Below, one piece after another: positions 12,121 through 27,100 of a stretch of 64,000 bases of DNA. The stretch is taken from NCBI GenBank assembly GCA_964017155.1, contig OZ024857.1, positions 38,834,641 to 38,898,640 on the forward strand. The letters are read 5' to 3'. Position 1 is the stretch's first letter; each line of letters starts with the position of its first letter. Under the pieces are notes generated by a model. It saw nothing but the letters and a program-made list of their open reading frames with translations, ran no database searches and was not told the origin of the DNA. This DNA is from Oasisia sp. SBJ-2009 (lineage: Eukaryota > Annelida > Polychaeta > Sabellida > Siboglinidae). The translations under genes and the position numbers were made by a program.

Positions 12121-14517
12121 TGGTTGGCTGGACGACCGGTGGCTGGACGTTGACGTTGTATTTGACTGAGCGAGGTTCACCCGTCCCGATGACGTCTTAT
12201 CAGGTATTGATAACAGACTATCTACAGCGATGAACTTCTTTTAGCCTGAGTTTAACAAGACTAGTCGAAATTTGAATGCTGTTTGTGCATTTGGTAGTGT
12301 GGCGGTTTTTAGAATATGACATGTCTAGGTTGCGATTGGCGAAATCAATAATATTTACTGATAGTCGGTTGGCTGGCAGTATAAAGCGATTGCTGGCCTA
12401 CTAGCCTAACCTATGATCAACAATTACATAATAGATATAGCTGTGTAAAAGAGCAACGTTATTAACGACCGGAAGCGAGGCGCGCGCCTGTCTCAATACA
12501 ATTTAAGCAGCACTGACTGCCGTAAATCAGATTCCAAACCTTGCTCAATGCGTTTAATTAATGTTGGTATATAAACATATAAACGCAATAGCGTCCACAA
12601 TAGATACTATCGCTGTGTGCCTAGGTTTGATCACATGTTTTGGACAAGACAACTCAAGAAAGAGATCTGGAAAATATGTCGGTGAATACTCGTGCAATAA
12701 GAATGTGTGCGTGTGTGTGCGCGCCTGTCGAACTTCTGAAATAGCGGGTATAACATGAAAGTGCACCGTATAGCTAATAACAAGAACATCGTGTATAACG
12801 TTACACATATATAATACAATTTGTTTTGTATCTTTCAATTATAATTACTTTTTTCCCCAGGATAAAAATGGAGCGCTTACATACATTTCGTGACTGTATA
12901 GAGTACTATTTATTTCCGCCATGATACTTGAACATACACTATAACATAGAAGCTGGAGTCATAGATAAAACCCTACAGAAAAATATCGACCATCGGTCCG
13001 ATCTTTATTAAACAATATAATTGGCAAAGTAACCCAATTGTTGTTCTTGTTGGTTCAAACTTGTTCTTAGCATATATTTTTTCATAGGGGATACATTCAA
13101 TTCATAAAGCACAATGTCACGTTATATCAGTCGCGGATTGTACTGTCTGATGAATGTGTGTTTGAATAAAACGTATTGAATTGAATATGTGGAATATTCG
13201 CATGTTATGTCACTTCTTACAAGACGATAGTATGCTGTTACAATGCGTTATGTTTTGTCTGTCATGGTTGAAATGTTAGACGGTGACGTGTACATCGAGT
13301 ATAATTTAGATTTAAAAAATAATTTCCGTCGTATGTCAGGAAGAGGAATATGACAACCGTGTGAAAACAAACATTCAACGCGGGCGGTTTGTAAAAATAT
13401 AACACAAGCTCGTTTGTCTCATTTAGACATGACACCAGACATGGCATATGGTTGCGGTCACAACTTGCACATTTGGAAGGCTCTGCTTGTGCATTTTCCA
13501 AAAGGTCACCACACGGAATGTCTAGAATTTTATCGACCTCACCCAGTCCTCGTGAACACTGTCTGCTTCAACCTGACGTCCTGTCACATTCATCAATTAT
13601 GGTCTATGTCTCTAGCGGCCAATGCCACAATGCTGGCGATTTATTGCTGAATAAACGAAGCTGATACTGTATCAGTGGCGGGGTGAGGGTAAACACCGCC
13701 CGACATATGTAAACAAGCTGCCAAAACAATCCAAATGCCGCGGTATAAACAACCGTGTTCGTTCGAATGCTCCACTTCTGTCGGTCGGCTCGTCAGAAAA
13801 CTGGCACAACTTAAAATAATAACTAATAAAGTTAAACATGAGGTTTCCACAAGTGTCAGTATGACTGAACTACAGTGATGAAATAATATACATAGCTGTA
13901 TTGTCGCGACACTCTTGTATAACAGCATGTATTGTAACCCGTTAGTGTCCAATTTGACGTTTTACATTCCAGTATCCCTATACGGCAGCAATACTAGAGT
14001 TTCTATCAAGTAACTATGGCTAGCTTTCTTTTTACTGGTGCTGTGATTTAAAATCGTGTTTGCTGACAGGTACTTTTTTAAGCAAATTATTTACAACATA
14101 AGTTTAACATAGTGTGGTGTGAAAACATGCCTTGTTTTCTTATAAATGTGCAAAAAGAAATATACTTACGAGATTCGCACTTAGCGGTGTACGACAAGAA
14201 GAGCGGAGATACCATCACGTCATGTCAAAGATCAGTCTAAATTTGGCGGGTACTCGTCTCAGGTTGTTCATAGCCGTTATTAAATCTTCCAGTGGTGGAT
14301 ATGAGACTTTTTCTTACACGGGTCTTTTGTCAAAATGCTGTCTTTTGGAAAGCCAGTTTTTGTCGTGAAATTACCCCTGGGGCAACTACAAAGACCCCGT
14401 GAGTGGCGCTTGCTGGCAGTCACGCTGGCTGCAACAATTGGGTTTGTTATCGTGTAACTGCACACCAAAATTGTTGGAAGTCAAGATGCAGCTTCTCTGT
14501 CGTAGTCTTAACTTCTT
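12119..14517. other. Intergenic, nothing recognised
   Basis: No coding block, RNA gene or array identified. Confidence 0.5.
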
Positions 14518-14735
14518 TTGTCGTTGCTGAAGCCGTTGTTGTTTCGTCTTCAAGAGCAGTTGTTGCTGATGCAGTTGTTGCGTCGTCACGAACTGTTGTT
14601 GATGAAAGCCGTTGTTGTTGTTGCGTCTTCACGATCTATCGATGCTGAGCCGTTGTTCTTGCGAATTCATGGGCTGTTGTTCCTGAAGCCATTTTTGGTG
14701 TTGCGTATTCACCAGCTGTTTTTGTTTAATATGTT
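14518..14735 (-). repeat. Degenerate Thr/Ala/Glu-coding-like minisatellite
   Basis: Imperfect units rich in gttgttg with cgtcttcaag or gcgtcgtcacg spacers. Read on the minus strand one frame is open and gives DDATTASATTALE followed by DETTTASATTKEV, that is, roughly 39-bp units. No splice context or start supports a gene, so it is called as a repeat. Confidence 0.4.
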
Positions 14736-17700
14736 GTTGGCAGGGCGCTTGTGACTTATAGGCAACACTAGTGCCCTAAACATAGATTATTGTAAGTTTT
14801 TCCACTATCCTAAGGTATGTGTAAAGAAAAACGGCCACGTTTTCACGAGTCTGACGTGACTTGTCTACGAGACGGGCGTGATGTCCAATACTGTCCATAC
14901 CTCGTCTTCATTCGTGTGCAACAAGCGTGAGTCGTTGCCTTTTGGTGTGAGTGTGGTTTAGAGCTGGCCGAAAAGTGAGAAATGTCAACCTCTCTTTGGC
15001 TCACACCGACTGCCATGACCGGGGTTCTTAGCGAACACCGTGGGCGTGGTCCTCTGCGTCACAATGCACCGACAATGAAGCTGTATTGGCGGCATAGTTA
15101 CTAGACCTCTAGACTGAAGAATATTCTTCTCTTGTCAACTTCTGCGTCTAGAGTTGCGCCAACAGTTACGCGGGCGCCGCATCACTGTCGTGAGTGTCGT
15201 GAGTGTCGTATAGCTGGCAATGACACCCGCCCCGTCGTTTCTCTTGCTAAGCTACTCTCGACGGTTTGTGAGGCCACATGTGAACGAATACTATTCGCGA
15301 AGCATTTAATTCACAGGCTGCACTTGAAGCAAACGAACTACTTCCTGCGGGTTTCATTGGGTAGCCAATAAAACGGAAAGCCAAAAACAAATATGAAAGA
15401 ATAATACGAGATACGACAAACAAAACTTGGAATTTTATAACTTCTTATTCCAGAATTTTCTATTATAGAACTTCGAACTTTCGAAATAGTTTTAACTTCG
15501 TCTACTTCGCCGAATGCACTTATTAGGACATCATTTTTATGTACAGAAACACTCACTGGCGTCACCCGTCCGTCGTGCTGTCTGCAATGAGATTGTGTCC
15601 AGGGTCCTGAGGAAATGTGACGGACAGCGATATGTAAGATTATCTATCAACTCATTAGGCGCTGCAAATAGAAATCAGATCCGCATGTTGGCGACTGGGT
15701 GCAGTAATTTTTTATTGCCGTGTGATCATAAAAGTTGCTTATTGCACGTGTGTCCACGAATATCACGCTTGATTGCACACCGCATGACAATGATTATCAT
15801 TATTTTATGCGGATTACCCATTTAATTCGCTGCATCCTGTCGAAAAGTTATCAGGCAGTGAAATGCACTTCAAAATATGCTCCTAAATAAAACAACGACG
15901 ACAAAAACTAGTCAGCCAAGTAAATGGCACCCTGTTGTTACATCACAGGAAATGACCTGGAATCCACACGGCCAGCCACCGTAAAGTTCCTGTGTCATTT
16001 CACAGACAACAAATTAGTACGCTTATTATATATTGGCTTATCGTGACTGGGCTTTTGATGAAATAATTTATGATTGCATAAACGAAGGTTGTTTCTCCGG
16101 GGGAAACGCATACCATGTTGTATTCCTACGTCGTAAAGAATGCAACCGGGGACGGTCAGAGCTCAGGACCGTAATTACCAGGCAAGAGAGATTATAGGGA
16201 GAATCCATCGTTAAACAGAATCTATCATTAAACAGTGTATTCAAAAGATACAATAGATCTGCGCTGTGGATGATAAGGAGCATCTGCTGTAACAAGAAGT
16301 CCAATGTTTCAGTAACAGTCAGTGTTACTTATGTTAGATGTGTCATACGCTGTTTTAAATAGAAGCCGTGTACCCGTGTGCTGACTGACATTCTGCGCGA
16401 GAAAGAAACTGTTGCTCCGTCACCCGGTCTAAGACCAATGCTTTATGACCTAGTTGAAACGAAAGCAAGTGTGAGTCAGATAAGTCCGTGTCGTGCGGCG
16501 ACTTAGTGTTAGATTCTACTATTAAAAGTGCATGAGGACTTTGCAGTAGGTTTAGTAAACATACACTTTTGTTTTCCGGAACACTTCACGTAACATATTG
16601 TCCCAATTGACCTGGTTTTGTCTGCTTACCATCAACACACAATTGTCTCGCCATGTTTCCATCCTTATCAGCAGACGGTGTAGATAACACATTTTCGATT
16701 TGAATACGCTTTCGTTCTTGACTGAATACGCTTTCGTTTTAAGACAGACCATGAAGTGCGCGATGAGATGAGTTTTCAGAAAGTATCCCGAATTCTGCAA
16801 ACGTCTACATTGAGTAAACGTAACACCGCCCGACCAAACAAGACAATCGCGCGGTTGAGGAATGTTGATGGTGTTTTGTGTGTGCTGGCAGTAAACATCT
16901 CGTTGTCCATCATCTATAGCCTTCGCCAGTGCCCTGGCGGGTCGTACAAAGATAAATAAAGTATGTTGTGTCGTCTGTATGGAGTGTAATGACATAGAGT
17001 GGCTTGTATACCTAATTCCACCTTTAAGAAGAGAGGGTTTGAGCGAGATGGGTTATTACTTATAGCCAAGGTTGTGATGGGTGATGACCGTAAAGGTGAT
17101 TATGTCAGTGAGGAGTTTTGTCAAAGAATCCGTGAGAGGCTATGTCCGTGACGGGCTATTTTCCAGATGACACCGATTAAGCGAACTGATTTTATGAAAA
17201 CAGTCTCGTCTGCTCTTGCATTCTATTGCCGCTGACAACGACGGCCTCCCGTGAGTGTGTGTCGTATAATAGACTGTATACGGCGTTCTACGCCCTGCAT
17301 TCACGCAGGCAACATTCGCGGACGCCTGTACGACGCCATTCAGCGACCAGGGTCTTCCATGGAGATGGTACAGCGTACCAAAAATGCCACTAAAGTCACC
17401 GTTTTAAGGTGTCTCCAATTAAAATCTCATTACGTGCAAATACAATCGTTTTTCTTACAAACGTGGGTTGTACATATTGTGAACTTTGGGTGGTCCTGGG
17501 ACAGCTGGCAAATATATGCTTGGATGATACAACACGTGCCATTTTCATCCGAGATAAATTAAGGCTAGAGACCGCTTTCGTCGTAATTTAAAACCCCCGT
17601 GAAAGAGGGCGGTGAGGCAAGTTGTCGAGATGCGAATGAACTAGCTAAGCTGTGATCGCCACTGCTGTGTTTACGGTTACGACAAATGTGAACGTTTTCA

Positions 17701-18124
17701 ATTTAGATAACACTGTTAGGTTTATAATATAACGCCATTTGGAAACAAACTTAACCTCAGTTATTGAAGTTATGTTTGTTCTCTAATGGCGTGACCTAAT
17801 GTTCGCGTTCAGTAATACGCATGCAGATGCGATACACCGCATATAAAAAGCTTCTGAATTTCTAATGCCGTCAGGTGGACCGGTTTACCGCGTGCGATAC
17901 ACGCCGACTATTGTGAGCCTGCGTCACCCATGCACGGCCGCTGACACGGGCTCCAGAACGCACAAAGGCGACACCCGCAATTCGTGACAAGTGGTTCCGT
18001 ACCTCAGCAGATAAGCATTGACAACTTGACTCCGCCGAGTTTGCGACAAACCGTGCACAAGGGTGCGTCTGTCTCGCTATCTACGAAGCCATCTAGCATC
18101 AAACGATAAACCTGGTTGTTGTAT
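14736..18124. other. Intergenic, nothing recognised
   Basis: A 147-codon minus-strand frame (16552-16995) has no recognisable domain and is judged spurious. Otherwise plain sequence. Confidence 0.5.
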
Positions 18125-18143
18125 CCCCCCCCCCCCCCCCCCC
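18125..18143 (+). repeat. Poly-C tract (19 C)
   Basis: Nineteen consecutive cytosines; a G19 run on the minus strand. Confidence 0.97.
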
Positions 18144-19861
18144 ATAGACGGGCCTTCAGACTTGGCCTAGTTAGATGTATAAAAACGCATTCACGCATAA
18201 GTCTTTATTTGGCGCCATTCACGCGCTGCCTGAAAGCTGTTAGTGTAAATGTAAATTAAACTATGTGCAGCGTGTGTGCATACGCACATACGGTTGATAA
18301 CGAGGACGCAAGAGAAGACAGGAGGGTGAATAAAGAAGGGGAGAAAGGGAGGGTGGACAGAGAGATGTTGACAGATGGACTGGTTCTAAATAGAAACGCA
18401 GAGCAAGACAAAAAAGAGAGAAGACGGAAGAATTATGAAACGAAGTATATTGTATCTACTCTATGGTAAAACAAAGCATGCCTTTCGTTATGTATCGTGT
18501 AGATTTGTTCCTTCTTCTGGGTTCAACGAGCGACAAGTGTTCGTGCAGCTTTCCCGTAGTTGACGCCTCTAATATTTGCATTTTAATTGCCGCCCGACGT
18601 GTCTTCTGCGGTCACTTGTCCTCTTGTCCGAGTGGGACGTGAGTGACGACGACACCACTTCAAAGCGTGTGTGCCGTGTCAGGCGGCGTCACATCCACTG
18701 GGCGACAGGCGACACCTCGTAATAGCAACACGTCGACGTCGCTAGCACGCTAACTGGCGTTTTGTCTTCACAAACCAGCCAATGCAGTGTATACTGTAAG
18801 CCACGTTTTTAGCCAACGGGTAAATGTTAAACCGTATTCTTGGCTAACAAACCTAACCGCACTTGAGGTTGACATGAGGGAAACAACTTCTTATTCTTCG
18901 CTGACCAACCGGATGTCAATATTAAGGTATTCAGAGGTGTGTGTTTCACCGTTGTCTGTATGAAAATGTGGCGACTGCTCGATGGAATATTATAAATATT
19001 ATTTGTACATATAAAACGGCTAAACAAATCTTCGTCAAGCTCAGATCAGCATTGTAGTGGTAAATTAAATATATCACTGATAAATGATGCACCTTATTCA
19101 CATCTCTTAGTCAATAGTAATAGGCACGTCGTTTATGATTTTGCAATAACATAACTAGGGCTGTCACTGCGACCGTGAGTGAGAGTTAAAACCAACCAAA
19201 GCACACCCCACAGAGCGAGATCAGCGATCGGTTCATACACACACACACCCACTATATGAAAGGGAAATTGTGTCCAACAAAAAGCGGTCGCTATAGATAG
19301 CGCACTGTTCAATACATGTGATTACTGTCGTGCGGTTTGTCCGTGCCATTTTTTCTACCCGTCTGTCAAAGCAGTAAAAAGCATAGAACCCGCCATTAAG
19401 CCAATGATTGCTAGTAATTCGATGCGACACGAAACAAACACCGTGTCGTCATGGACGAGAGTTGGTTTTCGCGACAAGCCACATACGTTATGCACGACAG
19501 TTCCTCGAAGGCAATGTGCGAATGGTTCTTATGTTTATTCATGAACACGTAAACGTTTGCACGACCTCTCGGTGGCGTTATGCTGTTGTATACCATTTTA
19601 AAAGTTAGTTCACTAGCCTCCCAAATGTCTTGCTATTCCTTGTGTGGCAACCTTCACACATATCTATGCCTTCTTGCCTATTAGTTCTTTGACATCAATA
19701 TATAATTTGATATATACATGTATTATTTCACGACCTTCTTTGTTTTCATAGATTCTTTAGTGTTACGCTTTATCATGATTCATTTCAAAGTTGCAAATGT
19801 CTTATTGCTTTTTAGTTTAATGCCGCGTTGTAACAGTTGTCCAAAATCCGTATCTGTTCTC

Positions 19862-20003
19862 TGTCTCTGCGTCTCTCTATCTCTCTCTCTCTCCCCCCCC
19901 CCTCTCTCTCTCTCTGTCTTTATTTCTGACATTGTCTCTTTCTCTCTGACTCTCTGTGTATGGCTCTCTCGCTCTCTTTCTCTCTCCCTCCCTCCCTCCC
20001 TTC

Positions 20004-20094
<91 letters not shown>
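19862..20094 (+). repeat. CT-rich tract followed by (CA)n
   Basis: A CT/CCT-rich polypyrimidine block (19862-20026) passes directly into about 68 bp of pure CA. Confidence 0.95.
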
Positions 20095-20097
<3 letters not shown>

Positions 20098-20639
20098 TAT
20101 AGTTTATTCCTAACGTAAATACATTTAATCAAGTTCTATAATGTTTAATCCGGCCGAGTGCTTTGCGGGTTGAGACTTTATCTCGACCTATTGGAAGTAT
20201 CTCAGTAACTTTGATTACTCTCACGATAATAACAATTAATTACAGCAGTCTATATTATATCATATTATATTATATTCATGGGCGGTGTCCACAGCCAAGA
20301 ACCATAGTCCATTTGAGTTATTTATAAGGAGTGCGGAGACTATGACAGCGGCAAGGTGTCGAGGACACGGTGGATCAGTCGTGTGTAAACCACTCAGCGA
20401 AGGTGTTGGCCATTCAACGGTGCAAATGTGGTCAAATCGGATTATAAGTCGAGTGTTAGTTCTTTACCAAAATCAACCCATGAATGTACTATCACTGAAC
20501 ATTAGGCACTACCTTCGGTGGAACGCTTACTTCGATGACGTAACTGGCGCTGTGTGCATTAAACACTCCACAGCTAGCTATTATGGTTGTTAATGTGGTC
20601 GCATGATATTCATATCACCCCGGGGGTAAGCCAAAAACG

Positions 20640-21170
20640 GTGCCTGCACTTTGCTTGATCTCGGACCGCCGCAGTCGGTACGTGACGCGGCGAACTTTCG
20701 ATACGACCCCGCTACGTCGAGGCCGCGTCATCGCCTCCGTCCCGCGGCCGATTAGCACGGTAGGGTCGGTGACAGACGTAGACGCGACGGGTGTGGTGAC
20801 GGGCGACTTTCGACTACTTTCGACGTTGGGGACGGTTGTGTGCCAGTGGCTCCCGATCGACCACCACAGGATTGCTCTGTTTGACGAGTGGAGCGAGTTT
20901 CGTCCAGTTGTTTCGCGCCGGATCGAACAGGTAGGCCGATGTCATCTGTTTCCCCGCGGTCATAAGCACAGCGACGCCGCTTGGCGTGTTTACTCCGGCC
21001 CCTGCGACGCCAGCCGACGTCTGTCTGGCTAGCCCTGGTCACAGGAGGGCACGGAAAGCCGGGTGGTTTCGCTTGACGAAACGGGGTGTATCGTCTGTGT
21101 AGATGCGATTCAGGGGAGTTTGGGCGGGTCTGGGTGTGTGTGTGACGGGAGACGGTGCTCAAAGTCATGC
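20640..21170. promoter_or_regulatory. CpG-dense segment, possible promoter
   Basis: High local CpG and GC relative to the flanks. Open frames on both strands (130 and 138 codons) are CG-driven and look like no known protein. A cag|gtaggc donor-like site lies at 20930/20931. Promoter role is only a suggestion. Confidence 0.22.
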
Positions 21171-24100
21171 GTATCGCTTACCGTTAGGCGTTACGAGCCG
21201 ACCATTGTGCGTATTTCCGCCGTGGAATACACACAGGCCGGTCGATTTGACTCGTACAGTTGCCCCGGGGGCTGCGTGTCACCCATTTAGCCATTTTATG
21301 ATCGATACGATGTCAGTAAGGTCACGCCTGATGTCAAAGGTAGGATCTAGATGGACAACACCGTCAACTGAACGGGTCACACAATGGAGAACCAGACCGA
21401 ACACTGGGACCTGTGCACTAGTGTAGCTGTGAAAGAGACCTGTACATCTTCCCGGATATGTGTACGACGCGAGACTACACAGAGCATTAATCACCCCACA
21501 GTCTAGCCCGGGACGATGTGCTGGCAGTGTTTGTTTAAACATACCCAAATGTGTTCTGTGCATAGGGGCCTAATCGACAAGTCTAATGTTGATATTTTTG
21601 TCGGATAATATCTCGCCCACCTCTATATCAAAACTCATTAATCTTCATTACTGTATGCTAAACACTGGGATGGCAGAATCATTTTTTATATGGTTGACTT
21701 TCATCGATGGTTGACTCTTGCTTCGGACTGCCTGTGTCTATTCGCCTAATCAGGTTGTCATCATATAGTTAAAATATGTCCAGTCATCCGCCCATCGGTG
21801 TTGTCCGCTACAAGGGCCTGCACGCTGCTCGGGAGACTGGTTTCGCGTGACTGCCATAGCAAGATGAATGAGCGTATTATTTCTTACATAAATTATGTCT
21901 CTGTATCGGCACACCCAAAGCGTGGCGAAAAACGAAATTACTTTTTTCACCTAGTGACAGCGAAGTAAGGCCCATTCTTTGACAAAGTGATGTACTTGGC
22001 TTGACCCAATCGGCATTTTCTTTGTGATAATTTGACCGTTATCCACCAGTAAAGACACGCTCTATACCGTGGTACCTGTATGTATTATACCCAAAGCTCG
22101 GTGTAGTAATAGACTATGCCATATGTTGCCTGGTTGCGCACCCTCACCGAGCTGCAATGTACTACACCACAGCGCAATTGCACGGTGCCAATCCTCTCTG
22201 GCGGCCCGAATTAATGAGATTGTAATGCGTTGAAGAAGTCCTCACTGCTTGCCATTTTCGTGTCGTACGCTGTTTTGTTCGCTAATAAGGGATTAGTCCG
22301 TATAATCTCTTTTGATCCCGTCGGTCGGAGCTCAGATCGCGGGCAGAGATTCGGTGCAGGTATTTGTGAGCGGCGCCATTGATCCTGTGCACAATTGTTC
22401 GTCCGTGCAATCAAGTTGTCTTCACGGCCGAGTGCAGGTGTGCTCACTCGAGGAATTATCCTGACAATGACGTATGTACACTTGTTATAACAACGTGTTG
22501 AATGAGAGAACAGTGTAGTCGTCCGAACACGTATCCTCTGGACAAGTACAAAGTGTAAACCATTATCTGTCGATCCCAAACACTTTCTCGAATGGTCGCG
22601 TCACTTATGGTTATACCATACCTCGTTAGGCAGATGCAGCCTAGGAGAAGTAGTGTTATAGTCGGGTCGTATCTATAGTCGCCAAGTACCCTAACAAGAA
22701 GGGCTCTATATTGACAGGTGCACAGTTGTAACAGTGAGTGCAGGCGCCCCGGTGTCACGGATCCCTTGGAGACAATAACAATCGCACTTAACCCGACAGT
22801 TACTCGAGGCTTTTAGCGCTGATCAGCCACCGACAGGCCGCATTCCGACGGTCACTGACAGCGGGAGAAAAACGACGCTGAAATGACGAGCAATCGTGTC
22901 GCTGTCTATGTCGTCCGTCGAAGCTCTATAGCGTGCCGGAGTGCGACTGAATGACGCTGTAAGGCTCGAGGGGTGGCCGAGGCGCGGCTGGCTGCCTCCA
23001 TACACGAGTCGTCAACACTGACATGTACGCCAGGGAGTCCGTCGGCGCGGCGACCATAGCCTCTCTCCGCCCGACAGACGGCCCAGCGGGCAGCCTCGGC
23101 CGCAGGAATGCAGCTCAAAGGACCAAAGGTTGCATCACGCGTTTACATTTTATGCAAGAACTGTTTCCCCATTGTCCTTGACATTCCCGTGAAGTTTGCA
23201 ACAGAATAGCTCACTGGGATGGGCATTTCAGTCCCGGTTGGGACACCGTTTCGGATAAATCTGTGTCATATGTGTAGGGTAGCGTCAATATGTGCCTAAA
23301 TTAAAGCTGTTTTTTTTTGTATTAAACTTGTGTTGGCAAGAAAGGTGACTACGATTCAGTAACGTTTTACAAAAATAGTATAGACTTTTATGTGCAACTA
23401 GTTTTACCCTCTTACCAGCTTTGCCTTTGGTAGACAGTGTCTTGCGATGTGGTATGCACGGGTACTTCCCCCACCACCCCGTGTAGCGGCCTGACGTCGG
23501 CAAGGCGATGGGCTTATGTTGATCCAATTACGTTAGTGCATTATGACGTCAGCTATGAGCCGACTATGCCGTGACGGTGTCTTTAAGAGTCAGCCCTGAC
23601 GTGACAATGCTGCAGCAAAGCACTTGAGTAAAACTCGTTTATTGGATGATATCTCTGGACTACACAGCAAGTCTGCATATAGTCGCATACCCAATACACA
23701 CAAGCTTTCCAGTTAATGTTTGAGGTTTTCAGTATAAAAGGTCTACACAATTGTTTGTAACGTCAAATGTCAACTGGGCGGAACTAAATGTAACTAATGT
23801 TGTGCACACCCTGTCAACACGTTTGTAAAGTATCACTATGGCTTCTAATAACCGTGTTTTGTCAGCTTTAATACTTCAACGTTGGTGGAGCTAGTAATTT
23901 TATTACACACAAACGTAGTGTTTAATATATAACCTAGTATATCATATTAACGTCGGCTGGTGTTTGATACATATTACAAAGCACACATTCCAGTTGCTGT
24001 TGGAAATGTTCCTGGTTATCGAAACAAACCGATACTGACACACACAGCACAGAAACTCTATCGTTTAATACGCCGAAGCAAACCCCCCACCTCGATGCGG

Positions 24101-27100
24101 AATTACGGTCCCCTGACGCTCTGTATCGTCTGACGCGTAAAAAGTACGTTTATTGCATCGCCGCCGGTGTCGCTTGCGCAAACAACGTAATGTAATATAC
24201 CGTTCACAGACGTAACCCCGGTAGCGAGCGTTGCCAATGGACGGCAATTTACGCCAACATTCCAGTGAGCCGATGTTCGTTCTACGGGCAGTTGTGTCAA
24301 CTAATCGGTTCCCAGAATAAAATTCGCACAATTTGTTCGAAACTCCGATTACTGCAATTGGAGAACAAATAGCTGAATTTGTCGCGGTGTTCCGGCCAGT
24401 TTCAGTCATTGATGAGTTAACAACAGTCACATAAATGTAGCATTCATGACATCATACGCACCACAATACACAGTGACACGATGATTGTACGTTGTAGCAG
24501 TCAGAACCAGTGTCCGGTGAATTAATGACAGTGACACCGTACAGCTGTACCCAGACTGCACCGGCAAACAGTAATGTGTCAAAGCTCTTCGTCATAGCCA
24601 TGCGCGAAACATGTGTTGTGACAGGGTAAATGTGTGATCACGTAACACAGTCATGGCGAACCCCGAAATGGTCACACAAACAGTCACGCGAGTATTATAC
24701 GAATTTTAATAAATTTTAATCAAGAAAACAATCTACTCTGACCAGAACAACAAATTCTGATCAGTGTTTTAATATAGCGCTTGCATTGAATGTTTCCGTG
24801 AAAGAAAGACGACCTGATTACAGGTGAAGTCTCCTATCACAAGTCGCTACAACCACCCGCATACAGTGCGTGGGCAGCTTATCTAGAGGCGACTAGCTGG
24901 ACACAGTCTCGTGGTTGTTATCGTCAGCTCACATTATACAATGTCAACAGTATCCATTCTCAAATCTCGACCGGCCAAACACTTAGTTATGCCTGGTGGC
25001 TTTTAATTTCCCTTTTGGTATGAATAATAAAGTACATTTGACTGATTGGTTTGTTCATTTATTGATTAGTTGATTGGTTGATTGAATTAAGCACAATTTA
25101 TAATGTAATATAATATAATAATTTTATAATCGCTATCTAGCTGTATAACAAGGTCAGTGTTCATAAACAGATAGTAGTCAACAGTTTCTCAAATACTAGT
25201 ATCTACTAAGGCTCAAAAATAAATCAACTAATATGTTAGGAACATAATATTTATCTATGTGAAACATAACATGACTTTAATACTAAAAACAACTTCGACT
25301 TTGTTCCTGTAGGTTACAGTTAAGTTCCTTACGATGAGTGCGACGCTGTGGGTGTCAGCACGTGACGGGCAGGGGGCTAGGGACAGTAGGGTGACATCGT
25401 CATTACTGCATCGGACTTTCAGTCGAGACATTCCGGGTTCAAATGCACTTGTTATCGTTTCGAACCTTCACAACTATTGGATACTGCGTTGCATAAGTAC
25501 CTCTACTGTGATTCTGCAAAACCGAGGGTTATGTTACTATCGTACAAAAGTTGCATGTGGTCATTGTTACAATTGCATGTAAATTGTGTAGCTCATATGA
25601 CGTTAGGTAAAGGGTATTTTCGCATGACTCTGAGTCTCCTGCGTGTTCCGGGAGAGCTCATGTCTATAATGCGATAGTGTATGTTTAATGCGATTCTTTC
25701 ACACGAATTTCGATGTTGACTGCGCATTTATGATGGCACATTAGTCAATTACACTGCAACAATACCGCAACACCTCGTAGTGGGTGTTCGGTGTCTCAAC
25801 TGGGAACTTATGTTATTGTCTAGTGGTCGATAGCACTCTTGTACATCACAAGTCGAACCCGGACGCGACCGGAACCGGAATTGACCTAAGTGACGCAGAC
25901 GACAAGTGTGGTCTATTCCCCGGGGTTCCTTGCCGTCGTTGTCGTGCTGTTAAATCCCGTATCACCATAACCTCTCGCGCCCCGCCTGCAGCTGTGCGCG
26001 ATTAGCGAGACAGTGGGATTGCATTATCTCGGCGATCAGAATTCCTGCGCCGTGTTGAAGGCGCAATCAATTGCAACGAACAGCGTCAGTGGCCGTGTTC
26101 AGTTACTCGGCGGATGACGATGTCGGTCGCCGTGGCGGTCGAGCCTGCCTCTGTCGGCGTCTTCAAACAACCCGGTGAGACAGCAACGTCATGTTTGTGG
26201 ACACGAAACACGACAGCTGACATAAAGGGTGACGACATTCAACATAACCCCGATCCACTTCGATAGATATGTTACCTTTGTCAATAGGCGGCGCTACATG
26301 TGGTACAGAGATGTCGTGCTATCGCCAGTCGTTGGTTCTGTTTGGCCTGGGCTGTCTCGGCATGCAGTTCCATTAACAGCGACCTCAACGACAACCTTCA
26401 TATACGCGAATGATTAACTTAAACTGACTTAAGATGCACAGAAAAAAAACAGTCTTCACTGCCCTCCTGGGTCGATTCGTCCTGGCGTGGTATGTGCGGT
26501 TATGTACCACCAAATTGCAGTTTTGGTCCTACGGGAACGTAAACAAGTGCTATCATTACGTTATATACGTTTTTTTTCTCTGGAATGATGGCCCGTAAGT
26601 TTGGTTCGGTTCACGCCGTCCATTCCAGTTGTGGTTTCTCAGCCTACAATTCCAACACTACAGTTGACTCTAGACCGACCCACTTCCCTTCTGGAACCCA
26701 TGTTCGGGTCGTAGCAAGTGTCGTTATGAAGATGATATACTTTATTTATCTTTATTTTGTTGCGTATCCGATCGCATTCCGTCTTCTCTTGTTGACTTCT
26801 ATGGCGACCAAGTTCTTCATTATGTTCTGTCAGCTTTACTAAATTCTAATAACAGACAATTATGGGTGGATTCGTGCCGAGGGTGAGAGGAAATCCCGTC
26901 CTAGCTACGACAAATTATGTTTGTGGCCACGTCGTTTCTTCGCGTGCCTGACAGACACCCCCCCCCCCCACCCTCACCTGATCTGTAAAGTACTCGACGA
27001 TCTATTGCCCACGACCACTGCCACACGCTGGGGGCAATAGTAATGACCCAAACAAAAAGGTTTTATTATTTCGGCAAGTTGATGCTTAACAGACTGTGGA

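Noticed and set aside
11521..12233. Long ORFs on both strands (up to 201 codons)
   Set aside because: All are translations of the pentamer ladder and the CA tract.
20640..21168. Overlapping 130- and 138-codon ORFs
   Set aside because: CpG-rich composition removes stops on both strands; no motif, splice logic or codon preference.
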